A DNA stretch of 33,036 nt, taken from assembly GCF_001613065.1 (NCBI RefSeq), contig NZ_BDBQ01000126.1:1-33036 (forward strand), in the 5' to 3' direction. Source of the DNA: Nocardia miyunensis NBRC 108239. GTDB lineage: Bacteria; Actinomycetota; Actinomycetes; Mycobacteriales; Mycobacteriaceae. A program made the translations under genes and the position numbers. This document shows positions 25,392-33,036 of this stretch, one piece after another (position 1 is the first letter of the stretch; every line of letters begins with the position of its first letter). Below the pieces are notes generated by a model. It saw nothing but the letters and a program-made list of their open reading frames with translations, was not told the origin of the DNA and ran no database searches.

Positions 25392-27011
25392 TCACGAATT
25401 CTGTCCGGGGTCGAGCAACGCCTTGTCCGGCAACTGCTGTGGGACGTGCTCGGCGGGGCCGTACGTTTCCGGTTCGGACACCTCCGGAACGGTGGAGCCG
25501 GACTCGCTCGGCGTCGCCTGCTCGGACTCGTTCCCGCTCGTTTCCGGCTCGGCGTCCTTGGGTGGGCGCAGGTGGTAGGTGTAGGTGCTGTAGCGGGGGG
25601 CGTCGGAGCCGGCCTCCTCCCAGCTGTAGGAGTTACGGCCGATGTGGCCCAAGCGAATTCGGGTATCGGCCATGATCGCGAAACCGTTGCGCCGGGCCCG
25701 CTCGCAGAAGGCGAAGTCCTCGCCCAGATACCAGGGATTCTCGCCGTCGTCGATGACCATCGGCAGGAAGTACGGCACCGTCGGGGTGCCGAACTGCCGG
25801 TTGCAGGTCGGAAGTTGTTCCGCCGCTTCGATTTTCTCGTACACACACCGCTTGGTGAACAGGAATCCGGTTGCGGCGTACTTGATCTCCACCACGCCGC
25901 CGCCCTCGCCGAACACCAGCTGATCGGTCCCCGGCTCGAAGTGCACCACGAGCTCGCGCCTGCCCTTCTTCGCGTAGACCCCGCACACCACGGGCAGATC
26001 CAGTGCGCGCAAACGGTTCACCGCGTCGACGGGGAAGTCGATGTCGGCATCGATCCACATCAGCTCCTCGAATCCGGCCCGCAGGGCGTCGGTGGCCATC
26101 TGACTGCGCGCCTGGTCGATCGCGGAGGCCCCGTAGAGCCGCCACACGGTGTATCCCTGCCGTTCGAGCTCGAAAAGCCCACGGGCGCAATCCGGTTCGA
26201 TCTTGTCCGCGACCGGGACCAGCACGACGCAGCGCTTCGGGTCCAGCAGTTCCGGGGACGGGGCCTGCCACGTCAGGCGGCGGCGCGTCAGCCCGATCGG
26301 TTCCGGGAAACCGGCCGGGATCCCGCGATACATCACCTGTTGCTGCCGGACCACGCCCTTGCGGGCCATGTAGGCCTCGTATTCCTCGCGCGGGTCCGCC
26401 ACCCCGGCCTCGCGCACCGCCGCGTACAGCGGCCCGCTGCCCTGGGTCCGGCTGTGCCGCATCGGCACCGCGTCGAGAATGGCGGTTTCGCCCTCGCCGA
26501 GCATGGTCGTCCACACGTAGTCCATGCCCCAGCCCGATTGGGTCTCGCCGAACTCCGCGACGGTGCGGCGCAGGAATTCCCGGCTCAGGCAGGGAGCCAT
26601 GACTTCGGCGAAGTTGGTGTAGCGCAACGTGTATCGCGGATCGAGCCGGGTGATCGGATGGACGATCGAACTGTCCGGGGTCAGCGCGGGCTGGGCCAGC
26701 GACAGCCCGTATTCGGCGCAGTAGTCGAACATGAGGTTGACCGCGGCGGTGTCCGCCTCGATGTCGTCGTCCGGCAGCCAGACGTAGTCGTACTGCTCGA
26801 CCAGCGTGGCCAGATTCTCGATGAGCCGACCCAGCGGCGGCCACTTCGGGCCCTTCGCATCCACTCGCACGACGTCGGGCACGCGGTAGCGATCCGGGTC
26901 GTCGCCGAAGTAGCTGACGATCAGGTCCCAGTTCCGCTCCACCGGCCCGGCCAGCCACTTCTCGTGCATCGACGTGTCGCCGGCTCGGACAATGACAAGA
27001 TTGCGTCGCAC
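25392..27011 (-). CDS. DUF707-glycosyltransferase fusion protein (copy 1)
   Basis: A 539-aa paralogue of the neighbouring gene with the same order: DUF707 (1-195, WLPDDDIEAD with DDD at 81-83, GPKWPPL, LAQPAL, MAPCLSREFL), a linker with Arg-rich RRRLTWQ, and a GT-A-like module from CVVLVPVADKIEPDCARGL with WIDADIDFPVDAV (Asp321, Asp323), KKGRRELVVHFEPGT, GEDFAFCERARRNG and GHIGRNSYSWEEAG. An acidic Ser/Glu/Pro tail of about 57 residues is unique to this copy. The frame extends upstream to 27500, but the similarity begins at GTG 27011 with RRNLVIVRA, identical to the paralogue, so that start is used. First gene of the leftward operon, 69 bp before the next. Confidence 0.83.
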   Translation of the reverse strand: MRRNLVIVRAGDTSMHEKWLAGPVERNWDLIVSYFGDDPDRYRVPDVVRVDAKGPKWPPLGRLIENLATLVEQYDYVWLPDDDIEADTAAVNLMFDYCAEYGLSLAQPALTPDSSIVHPITRLDPRYTLRYTNFAEVMAPCLSREFLRRTVAEFGETQSGWGMDYVWTTMLGEGETAILDAVPMRHSRTQGSGPLYAAVREAGVADPREEYEAYMARKGVVRQQQVMYRGIPAGFPEPIGLTRRRLTWQAPSPELLDPKRCVVLVPVADKIEPDCARGLFELERQGYTVWRLYGASAIDQARSQMATDALRAGFEELMWIDADIDFPVDAVNRLRALDLPVVCGVYAKKGRRELVVHFEPGTDQLVFGEGGGVVEIKYAATGFLFTKRCVYEKIEAAEQLPTCNRQFGTPTVPYFLPMVIDDGENPWYLGEDFAFCERARRNGFAIMADTRIRLGHIGRNSYSWEEAGSDAPRYSTYTYHLRPPKDAEPETSGNESEQATPSESGSTVPEVSEPETYGPAEHVPQQLPDKALLDPGQNS

Positions 27012-27023
27012 CGCGTCAGTATT
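27009..27023 (-). promoter_or_regulatory. Candidate leaderless promoter of the first DUF707-GT gene
   Basis: AATACT (27018-27023, - strand) is followed by 6 nt and GTG 27011, with no Shine-Dalgarno sequence. The stretch GATGC(A/G)ATACTG(A/G)CG plus the start codon and the next codons is nearly identical to that of the downstream paralogue, so it is either conserved for function or carried along by gene duplication. Confidence 0.55.
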
Positions 27024-27251
27024 GCATCGTCCGGTCGGGCGTGCCCGCGGCCGTTGCCCGATGTACCGGTCCCGGACCAGCCGAATCGGTGTCTGCGGCC
27101 ACTCGGGAATGCCGGGGGCGGCGGGCGGACTCGCGATGTGTGCGTGGTCACCTCGAGATCCGTTGGCGTCCAGGACATTTCGTTGCCACTGTCGATTCGT
27201 CCCGAGTTCTCTGCAGGTTTCCCGGGCATCCCGTCCGCTTTTCGCCGTCTC

Positions 27252-27261
27252 GTCACGTGAC
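27252..27261. promoter_or_regulatory. 10-bp perfect palindrome GTCACGTGAC
   Basis: Self-complementary gtcacgtgac, central CACGTG, in the middle of the divergent promoter region. It could be an operator shared by both operons; no regulator can be assigned and chance occurrence is possible. Confidence 0.3.
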
Positions 27262-27415
27262 CACAGATCGGCTGCGCAACTTCGGCATTGCGATGCGAAA
27301 CTGCCGTGGACCGGCCATGATGAGCATGGACAATGAAGGTAAGACCGAAGGTCAGGACATAGCTGAGGGTGCGCCGGGACGCGGCTTTCGACGTGCGGCT
27401 CAGGGGGTTCGGCCG

Positions 27416-27421
27416 TAGCAT
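27416..27421 (+). promoter_or_regulatory. Candidate -10 of the YbaB/effector operon
   Basis: TAGCAT fits TANNNT and would start RNA near 27428, just before GGAGG (27430-27434). That leaves a very short leader before ATG 27441. No clear -35 element is visible. Confidence 0.3.
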
Positions 27422-27440
27422 TGAGCCGTGGAGGTTGCCG

Positions 27441-27938
27441 ATGAGCAATGAGCGATTGCAGGCCGATGCCGCAATGATGATGGAGGCGTTCGCCGAGCAA
27501 ATGTCCGGCATCGCTGAGATCCAGCGCAACCGCTCTCGGCTCACGGCCACCGTTACCGCTTGCGACAAGCGCATCTCGGTCACTGTCAACGCCGACGGCA
27601 TCCTCATCGAAACCAAGTTCGCCGACGACATCAAAGACCTGACCTACGAGGAGATCGCGATCGCGATGACCCAGTCGGTCCAGGCGGCCTCCGCCAAGGT
27701 GCAGAAGATGGCGCGCGAACTCATGGAACCGCTGCGCGAGCGCAAGGACCGGTTGCCGCGCCTCTCCGAATTATTGGAGGGTGCACCGGATCTCGGCGAG
27801 ATGATGCCCCTGGTCCCGCCCGCGTCGACCGCCCCGCCGGATGCCCCCGAGCGGCGGCGCGAGGAGGAACCCACGATGGTCTACGGTGACGTCGAGGATG
27901 TTCGCCCGCGCTCGATGATCAGTGACATCGACCGGTAG
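27441..27938 (+). CDS. YbaB/EbfC-family nucleoid-associated-type protein (copy 2)
   Basis: A 165-aa paralogue of the protein at 22545-23006: the same MSNER start, an N-terminal helix with GIAEIQRNRSRL, strands RISVTVNADGILIETKFADDI, helix TYEEIAIAMTQSVQAASAKVQKMARELMEPLRERKDRLPRLSEL and a Pro/acidic tail. The frame opens earlier (27369), but ATG 27441 has GGAGG (27430-27434) 6 nt upstream and aligns with the start of copy 1. It lies 14 bp before the giant effector gene and is almost certainly co-transcribed with it. Inference: a chaperone or partner for the effector's WXG100-like domain, or a local DNA-binding regulator; the family's role beside type VII substrates is not settled. Confidence 0.88.
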   Translation: MSNERLQADAAMMMEAFAEQMSGIAEIQRNRSRLTATVTACDKRISVTVNADGILIETKFADDIKDLTYEEIAIAMTQSVQAASAKVQKMARELMEPLRERKDRLPRLSELLEGAPDLGEMMPLVPPASTAPPDAPERRREEEPTMVYGDVEDVRPRSMISDIDR

Positions 27939-27952
27939 GTGCGGGTTGTACC

Positions 27953-30900
27953 GTGAGCCTCTATCTGCCCCCCGAGCTTCGATGGCTCGGCTATGTCGCG
28001 GGAACCGAATGGCCCGATGGCGATGAAGACGCGATCTGGGCGGTCTCGCAGATCTGGAAGGATGCCGCGGAGGGACTGCGCGGAGTCATACCGGAAATCC
28101 GGTCCGCCAAGGGCGTAGCGGTCTCGGCCTACCCGCAGGGATCCGGCGGGGACAGCATCTCGAGCATGTTCGACCAGATGTTGCAGGGCGACTCCTCGGT
28201 GGAAACCCTTGCCAAATATATGGATTCGGTCGGCGACGCGGCGTTCGACATGGGCACCCAGGTTCAGGCCGCCAAGCTCATGGTGATCATCTCGCTGATC
28301 ATGCTGGCCATCGAGATCGCCTGGGCGTGGCTGTTCCCGCCGACCGCGCCCGCGGTGGAGGCGGCCGAGATCGGCGCCACCCGCGCGGTGGTGCGCTTCC
28401 TGGCCCGGATGATCGAGGATCAGATCGTCGCGCGGGTGCTGCGGGTCTTCGGCGAGAAGTTCGCGAATCTAGCCAAGGGCTGGGTCGCGCGAATCCTCGA
28501 GTCCGCGCTCATCTCCGGCGGCGTCGACGCCGCCGTGCAGCTGGGCCAGATGGCCGACGGCAAGCGAAAGAGCTTCAACGCAACGGAATTCGGCACGGCA
28601 CTGGCCGGTGGCGCCGCGATGGGCGGGCTGGGCAAGGGCTTCGGAAACTTCTTGGGCAAGCAGTCCCAGAAGTGGCTCGGAAATTCTTTGAAGAATCCGT
28701 GGGTGCGCACCGGCAACAGCATGGTCATCGGCGCGGCGGGCGGCGAATTCGGCAATGCGGTAACGAGTTTGGTGGCCGCGGGCATCACCGGTGACTGGAA
28801 CGACACCTTCGGCGCGGGTGCGGGATGGGCCGGTGGCGCGATTCGCGGCGGTATCGGCGGTGGCGTCGGCGGATTCAAGGGCATGGTCGGGTCGTTCGGG
28901 AACAAGAACTTCGAGATCGGCTCGTTCTCCCCGAAGGGCGGTTTCGAGAGTACGTTCACCCGCGGCGGCGGCGAGGACAGCCCGAGCTACTCGGCCGGAT
29001 TCCGCGGCGGCAGCGAGGACTCCCCGCCGACGTTCTCCAGCGGATTCCGCGGCGACAGTTCGGAATTCACGGCGGGAGGTTCGAATGGCTTCCGGGGCGG
29101 GAACTTCGAGGAGGAACATCCCGGCTCGCAGTCGAACCAGCTCACCGTCACCAACGGCGCCGGCAACGGCCGCGGCTTCTCCGGCGACTCCACTCCGTCC
29201 AACGGTCAGAAGCCGACAACTCCGGCGGGATCGACCCAGAGCGACACCCGGCCTGGATCGAGTTCGACTGGCGGACAACAGAAGTCCGATTCCTCGCCGA
29301 ACGAGGCTCCGCCGATCGGCGTGGACGGCAGGAAGACCGCGCCCACCGAGGATCCGAACCTTCAGGGCGGTCAGAAATCCGAGGTCACCGACGATCCGGT
29401 CAGCCAGTCGAGCCAGAAGTCCGAGTCCACCGAAGGTCTCGGTAATCAGTCGACTCAGAAGTCCGAGGTCACCGACGGTCCCGTCGCGCAGGTGACGCAG
29501 AAGTCCGGGGGGACGGACGATCTCGGTAACCAGGTCACGCAGAAGACCCAGGTCAGCGGTAACAGCGGCACCAATCAGGTCAACCAGCGAACCACCTCGT
29601 CGACCAGTTCCGGCACCAGCACGTCGCAGTCCTCGCCGACCAGGTCCTCCGCCACGCCGTCGGCGAGCTCCACCGGCGACGGAACGACACCGCGTCCGAC
29701 GCTGAAGATCAATACGGACACGTCCACCTTCGCCTCGCGTACGGTCGACGACGGCGAGGTCAGCCCGCTGTCGACCACGTCCCCGTGGAATACCGACGAC
29801 CTGTCGCCGGTGAGTCCGATCACGCCCAAGGCGACGCCGTCGTTCCCGGGCGGATCTCGGTTCGGCTCGGATCTGTCGACGAATTCCAGTACGGTACGGC
29901 CGATTTCGTCGTCGGAGACGGGGTCGACGAGCAGTACGCCCATTCGGGCCTCGAACTCCTCCGGGGCACTCGGCGAGGGCAGCGGAACGCGCAACCCGAT
30001 CGCGGCCTCGGTCAAGACCGCACCCGGCGGCGGCTCGGCCCTGCAGAGCGGTCCTCGCCCGACGGTGGGCGTGACCGGCGACGGTTCCTCCACACCGACG
30101 CGGGTCGGCGCGACGCCGAGTACGGGTTCGTCGAATACCGGCGGTTCCGGCGGGCGTCCCCTCGGCGACGGCACGACCAACTCCACCCAGTCCGGCGGCG
30201 GGCGCGGTACGAACGACGATCCGGTCACCTCCGGCAACAACCCGCGCGCCGGGGTCGGCGGCGGCTCGAACCGGTCGGATCAGACTCCGTTGTCCCCCTA
30301 TGGATCTCGTACCGGCGACGGCGACGGATCGCACACCGAATCCGGCGGGCCCACGCCGGGCGGCAACCGCGACTCCGACGACGACGGCAACCCCACCTGG
30401 CGGCGGAACAAGGACGGCAGCATCACCGTCCGCCTCCCCGACGGCACCGAGGTCCAGGTGCAGGACGGCTTCGTCTTCATCGGCGTGCACGGCGGTGCGG
30501 AGGGCGGCGGATCCGCTGCTCCGCACAGCTTCGGCAGGGACGGCTCGGTGCGATTCCCGGGGGCGAACGGATCGAACGTCACGGTCAAGTCGAACGGCGA
30601 GACCGAGGTCGAGAACTCGTCGGGTAAGAAGACGACCTACCGTCCGGACGGGACCAAGGTGGAGACCGAGCCGGGTCGGCCCACCATCGTCACCACGCCG
30701 GACGGCACCGAGCACACCGTGCCGACCGACAAACAGAGCTGGACCAGGAACGACGACGGCACCACCACGGTCGTCTCGCAGGACGGCACCCGGCACACCG
30801 TCAGCTCCGAGGGCGACATCACGGTGACCCGGCCCGGCGAGGATCACGGGATACAGGTGTCCGCGGACGGCAAGTCGGTTCGTTTCGTGGGCGCGGACGG

Positions 30901-33036
30901 TCACGAAACCGGAAGTCCCGCAGGCAAACCCGGCAAGGGTGCGGGGCAGTTCGAGGAGCAGACCTTCGGCCGTCCGGACCGCGCGACGCACACCACGCTG
31001 TCCGGCGGCGGGGTGCGCACCACCGGCCCGGACGGCTCGACCACCACCGTGAAACCCGATGGCACAACCGAATTCGCCTCGCCGTCGGGCCACACCGTCA
31101 CGCACACCCCGAACGGCGGCAAGGTCGAATTCGGCCCGGGCCGCCCGACGATCGTCACCCACCCCGACGGCAGCACGCACACCGTGCAGACCGATCGCGG
31201 ATCCTGGAACAAGAACTCCGGCGGCGATCTGCTGGCCAGCTCCATCGACGGCACGGCCCACCTGATCAAATCCGGCGGCGGCCCGATCCAGGTGGGGCGC
31301 GGCGGAAACGATCCGCACCGGTTCACCATCCACCCGCCCGCGTCCCCGGAGAAGCCCGGCTTCCTGGCCCGGATCACCCCGGGTTCCTCGACGCCGAAGA
31401 CCAACGACCACAGCGTCGAATTCTTCGGCCAGAACGGGAAATCGGTCACGGTCGAGGCGCAGCCCAACGGGTCGGTCAAGGCCACGAGTTCCGACGGCTC
31501 GACGGTCACGATCAAGCGCAACGGTTCCGCGGAGTTCGTCGGCGAGGACGGCACCAAGACCGGATTCGGTTCCAGTGGAAGGGAATCGGGCTCCAAGTCG
31601 GGATGGAACGGCAATATCGCGGCCTGGAACAAGAGCGGCGACGAAGTGCACATCACCGCGCCGGACGGTACGCACTTCACCATCGACAAGGACAAGAACA
31701 TCACGTTCGGGCATCCGGGCGATCCGCAGCGCACCATCACCATCGATCCCGATCGCTCGATCACCCTCGACCGGCCGGACACCACGACCCATGCGATCGG
31801 TCCCGACGGCACCGTGCGCACCGAGACGCCCGACGGCACCGTCAGCACCATGAAGACCGACGGCACAACGCATTTCGAGGAGACGAACGGCAACACCACG
31901 CTGACCAAGCCGGACGGCACCGTGGTGCAGAAGGGGCCGGACTCGCCGACCGTGGTCTCGGTGCACGACGGTACCGAGCAAACGCTGCATTCCGACGGCG
32001 CGGTGGCGGTGAAGGATCCGGACGGCACCACTCACACGATCGCCGACACCTCGAATCCGCTGGGCGGGCGCAGGACCACCTATCCGGACGGCTCGACCAC
32101 GACCGTGCCCAGGGCGCCGGAACCATCGGGACGCCTGGAGCGGATGACCGGTCCGCAGCGGCCGCCGGTGACGCTCAACCGGCCCGACGGCACCCGGTTG
32201 CAGGTGAACCCGAAGGGCACGGTCAAGGTCACCGATCCGAACGGCACCACCTTCGAGAAGGACGCCAAGGGCAAGGTCACCGTCACCGGGCCCGACGGCG
32301 AAGTCCTGCACGGCGGTTCGCCCATCGAGTCGACGCACGGGACCGTCAAGCTCTCCAACGGCGCGACACTGGAGAACACCTCCAACGGGTTCAAGGTGTT
32401 CCACGGCGAGTCGGTGTCCGAGGTCGGTAGGGGCGGAGTGAAATTCACCGACCTGGAAGGCATTTCGCGCGAGACCAGGCCGGACGGCATGATCGGGGTC
32501 CGCAATCCCGACGGGTCGATCCGGGAGATCCGCTCGGACGGTTCGGTGCGGGTCACCGACAAGGACGGCACCTCCTCGGGCAGCCGCCCGGACGGCACCA
32601 CCTGGACTGTCGACGAGAACGGCAAGGTGCACGTCAACGATGCCGAGGGCGTCAAGCAGCCGCCGGTGGACCGGGACAGCCCCTTCGTCAGGGGCGGCGA
32701 TCTGACGACGGTGTTCCGCTCGCGGCTGGTGCTGCCCGCGCCGCCGCCGGAACCGACCATGTTCATGGCGCCGCCGGGACCGACGAGTATCGAGTTCATT
32801 CCGGAGGAGGATCTGGTACAGCAGCCACCGCCGCTGGAGATTCCGCCGCCGTACCAGCCGCCGCCGAACTACTACCAGCCGCCGCCGTTCACATTCAATC
32901 CGCCGTGGACGAGCAACTGGGGTGGCGGTGGATACGGCGGTGGTCATCACTCCGGTCCGGATCTGTCGGGTCTCGACGACGCCGCCCGGCGCGCGGCTCA
33001 CGGTCTCGGGGGTGGGTCGGGTTCGTCGGCCGCCGC
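27953..33036 (+). CDS. Large WXG100-like/CpnT-type type VII effector (3' end outside window)
   Basis: The frame is open from GTG 27953 to the window end (1694 residues, no stop), and GTG 27953 is the first possible start after the in-frame stop at 27923. The N-terminus LPPELRWLGYVAGTEWPDGDEDAIWAV matches the WXG100-like domain of CpnT-type toxins. It continues with a hydrophobic helix (109-128), amphipathic helices and a Gly/Ala-rich segment (215-310). Then come a Gly/Phe/Ser-rich linker, five 14-aa QKS repeats (29372-29581), a long Ser/Thr/Gly-rich linker (to about 30400), a 2.2-kb region with at least 20 DG[TS] motifs, and a Tyr/Pro-rich then Gly-rich stretch (from about 32735). I saw no cysteine. 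The C-terminal activity, if any, lies beyond the window. Inference: secreted or surface effector. Confidence 0.88.
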   Translation, partial: MSLYLPPELRWLGYVAGTEWPDGDEDAIWAVSQIWKDAAEGLRGVIPEIRSAKGVAVSAYPQGSGGDSISSMFDQMLQGDSSVETLAKYMDSVGDAAFDMGTQVQAAKLMVIISLIMLAIEIAWAWLFPPTAPAVEAAEIGATRAVVRFLARMIEDQIVARVLRVFGEKFANLAKGWVARILESALISGGVDAAVQLGQMADGKRKSFNATEFGTALAGGAAMGGLGKGFGNFLGKQSQKWLGNSLKNPWVRTGNSMVIGAAGGEFGNAVTSLVAAGITGDWNDTFGAGAGWAGGAIRGGIGGGVGGFKGMVGSFGNKNFEIGSFSPKGGFESTFTRGGGEDSPSYSAGFRGGSEDSPPTFSSGFRGDSSEFTAGGSNGFRGGNFEEEHPGSQSNQLTVTNGAGNGRGFSGDSTPSNGQKPTTPAGSTQSDTRPGSSSTGGQQKSDSSPNEAPPIGVDGRKTAPTEDPNLQGGQKSEVTDDPVSQSSQKSESTEGLGNQSTQKSEVTDGPVAQVTQKSGGTDDLGNQVTQKTQVSGNSGTNQVNQRTTSSTSSGTSTSQSSPTRSSATPSASSTGDGTTPRPTLKINTDTSTFASRTVDDGEVSPLSTTSPWNTDDLSPVSPITPKATPSFPGGSRFGSDLSTNSSTVRPISSSETGSTSSTPIRASNSSGALGEGSGTRNPIAASVKTAPGGGSALQSGPRPTVGVTGDGSSTPTRVGATPSTGSSNTGGSGGRPLGDGTTNSTQSGGGRGTNDDPVTSGNNPRAGVGGGSNRSDQTPLSPYGSRTGDGDGSHTESGGPTPGGNRDSDDDGNPTWRRNKDGSITVRLPDGTEVQVQDGFVFIGVHGGAEGGGSAAPHSFGRDGSVRFPGANGSNVTVKSNGETEVENSSGKKTTYRPDGTKVETEPGRPTIVTTPDGTEHTVPTDKQSWTRNDDGTTTVVSQDGTRHTVSSEGDITVTRPGEDHGIQVSADGKSVRFVGADGHETGSPAGKPGKGAGQFEEQTFGRPDRATHTTLSGGGVRTTGPDGSTTTVKPDGTTEFASPSGHTVTHTPNGGKVEFGPGRPTIVTHPDGSTHTVQTDRGSWNKNSGGDLLASSIDGTAHLIKSGGGPIQVGRGGNDPHRFTIHPPASPEKPGFLARITPGSSTPKTNDHSVEFFGQNGKSVTVEAQPNGSVKATSSDGSTVTIKRNGSAEFVGEDGTKTGFGSSGRESGSKSGWNGNIAAWNKSGDEVHITAPDGTHFTIDKDKNITFGHPGDPQRTITIDPDRSITLDRPDTTTHAIGPDGTVRTETPDGTVSTMKTDGTTHFEETNGNTTLTKPDGTVVQKGPDSPTVVSVHDGTEQTLHSDGAVAVKDPDGTTHTIADTSNPLGGRRTTYPDGSTTTVPRAPEPSGRLERMTGPQRPPVTLNRPDGTRLQVNPKGTVKVTDPNGTTFEKDAKGKVTVTGPDGEVLHGGSPIESTHGTVKLSNGATLENTSNGFKVFHGESVSEVGRGGVKFTDLEGISRETRPDGMIGVRNPDGSIREIRSDGSVRVTDKDGTSSGSRPDGTTWTVDENGKVHVNDAEGVKQPPVDRDSPFVRGGDLTTVFRSRLVLPAPPPEPTMFMAPPGPTSIEFIPEEDLVQQPPPLEIPPPYQPPPNYYQPPPFTFNPPWTSNWGGGGYGGGHHSGPDLSGLDDAARRAAHGLGGGSGSSAA
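29372..29581 (+). repeat. Five 42-bp (14-residue) tandem repeats
   Basis: QK(S/T) triplets recur at 29372, 29414, 29456, 29498 and 29540, exactly 42 bp apart. Consensus QKSEVTDxLGxQxT, with alternate units ending DDPVSQSS / EGLGNQST. Probably a flexible hydroxyl-rich linker in the effector. Confidence 0.9.
30437..32610 (+). repeat. Degenerate DG[TS] beta-type repeats
   Basis: Over 720 residues with recurring (R/K/T/G)PDG(T/S)xxTV, followed about 10-15 residues later by a second DG and a short hydrophobic strand. By eye there are over 20 copies, for example RPDGTKVET, TPDGTEHTV, HPDGSTHTV, DPDGTTHTI and YPDGSTTTV. The spacing suggests stacked beta-hairpins resembling RHS/YD-type or beta-solenoid shells. 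The structural reading is inference. Confidence 0.8.

Larger units (their letters stand above)
27012..27440. other. 429-bp divergent intergenic region
   Basis: Separates the leftward glycosyltransferase operon from the rightward YbaB/effector operon. No convincing gene on either strand; the open frames crossing it are high-GC shadows. It holds the leaderless-type promoter at 27018, a perfect palindrome at 27252-27261 and a possible -10 (TAGCAT, 27416-27421) for the rightward operon. Confidence 0.6.

Noticed and set aside
27012..27500. Upstream extension of the first DUF707-GT gene to 27500
   Set aside because: The extra 163 residues have no similarity to the paralogue, overlap the divergent YbaB gene and lie upstream of a leaderless-type promoter.
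28469..33001. 1510-codon open frame on the - strand
   Set aside because: Antisense shadow of the effector at 27953: Arg/Val/Gly-rich translation without recognisable domains, whereas the + frame has a clear WXG100-like start and ordered repeats.
1..33036. tRNA or rRNA genes, insertion sequences, integrase or attachment sites
   Set aside because: Nothing matching cloverleaf, rRNA, transposase or recombinase patterns was recognised, so horizontal transfer of the island is not supported by mobile-element evidence here.

Overview
The window is high-G+C DNA with actinobacterial gene content: a PknG-type kinase, WXG100 and YbaB/EbfC genes, frequent GTG starts and no introns or RNA genes seen. It looks like a chromosome segment of Nocardia or a close relative in the Mycobacteriales. 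The genus is inferred from family content, not from a marker gene.

Left part (1-17231, + strand): the 3' 16.9 kb of one giant gene whose start lies upstream. The visible 5642 residues form a mosaic. In order it holds helical and coiled-coil repeats, a domain that looks like a dead ADP-ribosyltransferase, a 3.3-kb tandem duplication of metallopeptidase-like modules without their zinc motif, one intact HExxH zincin domain, three 51-residue repeats, a Pro-rich tract, a 148-residue tract that is about 37% His, and a conserved-looking C-terminal domain. An 89-aa gene follows 32 bp downstream.

Middle (17250-22178): pknG (- strand, convergent with the giant operon), an AnsP-like amino-acid permease (- strand) and a divergent MerR-type regulator (+ strand). 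The 182-bp permease/regulator gap holds four GGAAACC-type repeats in mirror arrangement.

Right part (22215-33036): two divergent transcription units around a 429-bp intergenic region. Leftward run three paralogous glycosyltransferase genes (two fused to a DUF707 domain), then a YbaB/EbfC gene and a WXG100 gene. Rightward run a second YbaB/EbfC paralogue and a very large, open-ended reading frame that starts at GTG 27953 and runs off the window. Its N-terminus looks like the WXG100-like domain of CpnT-type type VII secretion (T7SS) toxins, followed by glycine-rich, Ser/Thr-rich and DG[TS]-repeat regions.

Working model (inference): this is a type VII effector island with two giant secreted proteins, a WXG100 partner, YbaB-like partners and a dedicated glycosyltransferase trio that may modify cell-surface or secreted products. 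No secretion machinery (EccB, EccC, EccD, MycP) is encoded here, so it would have to act from elsewhere in the genome.
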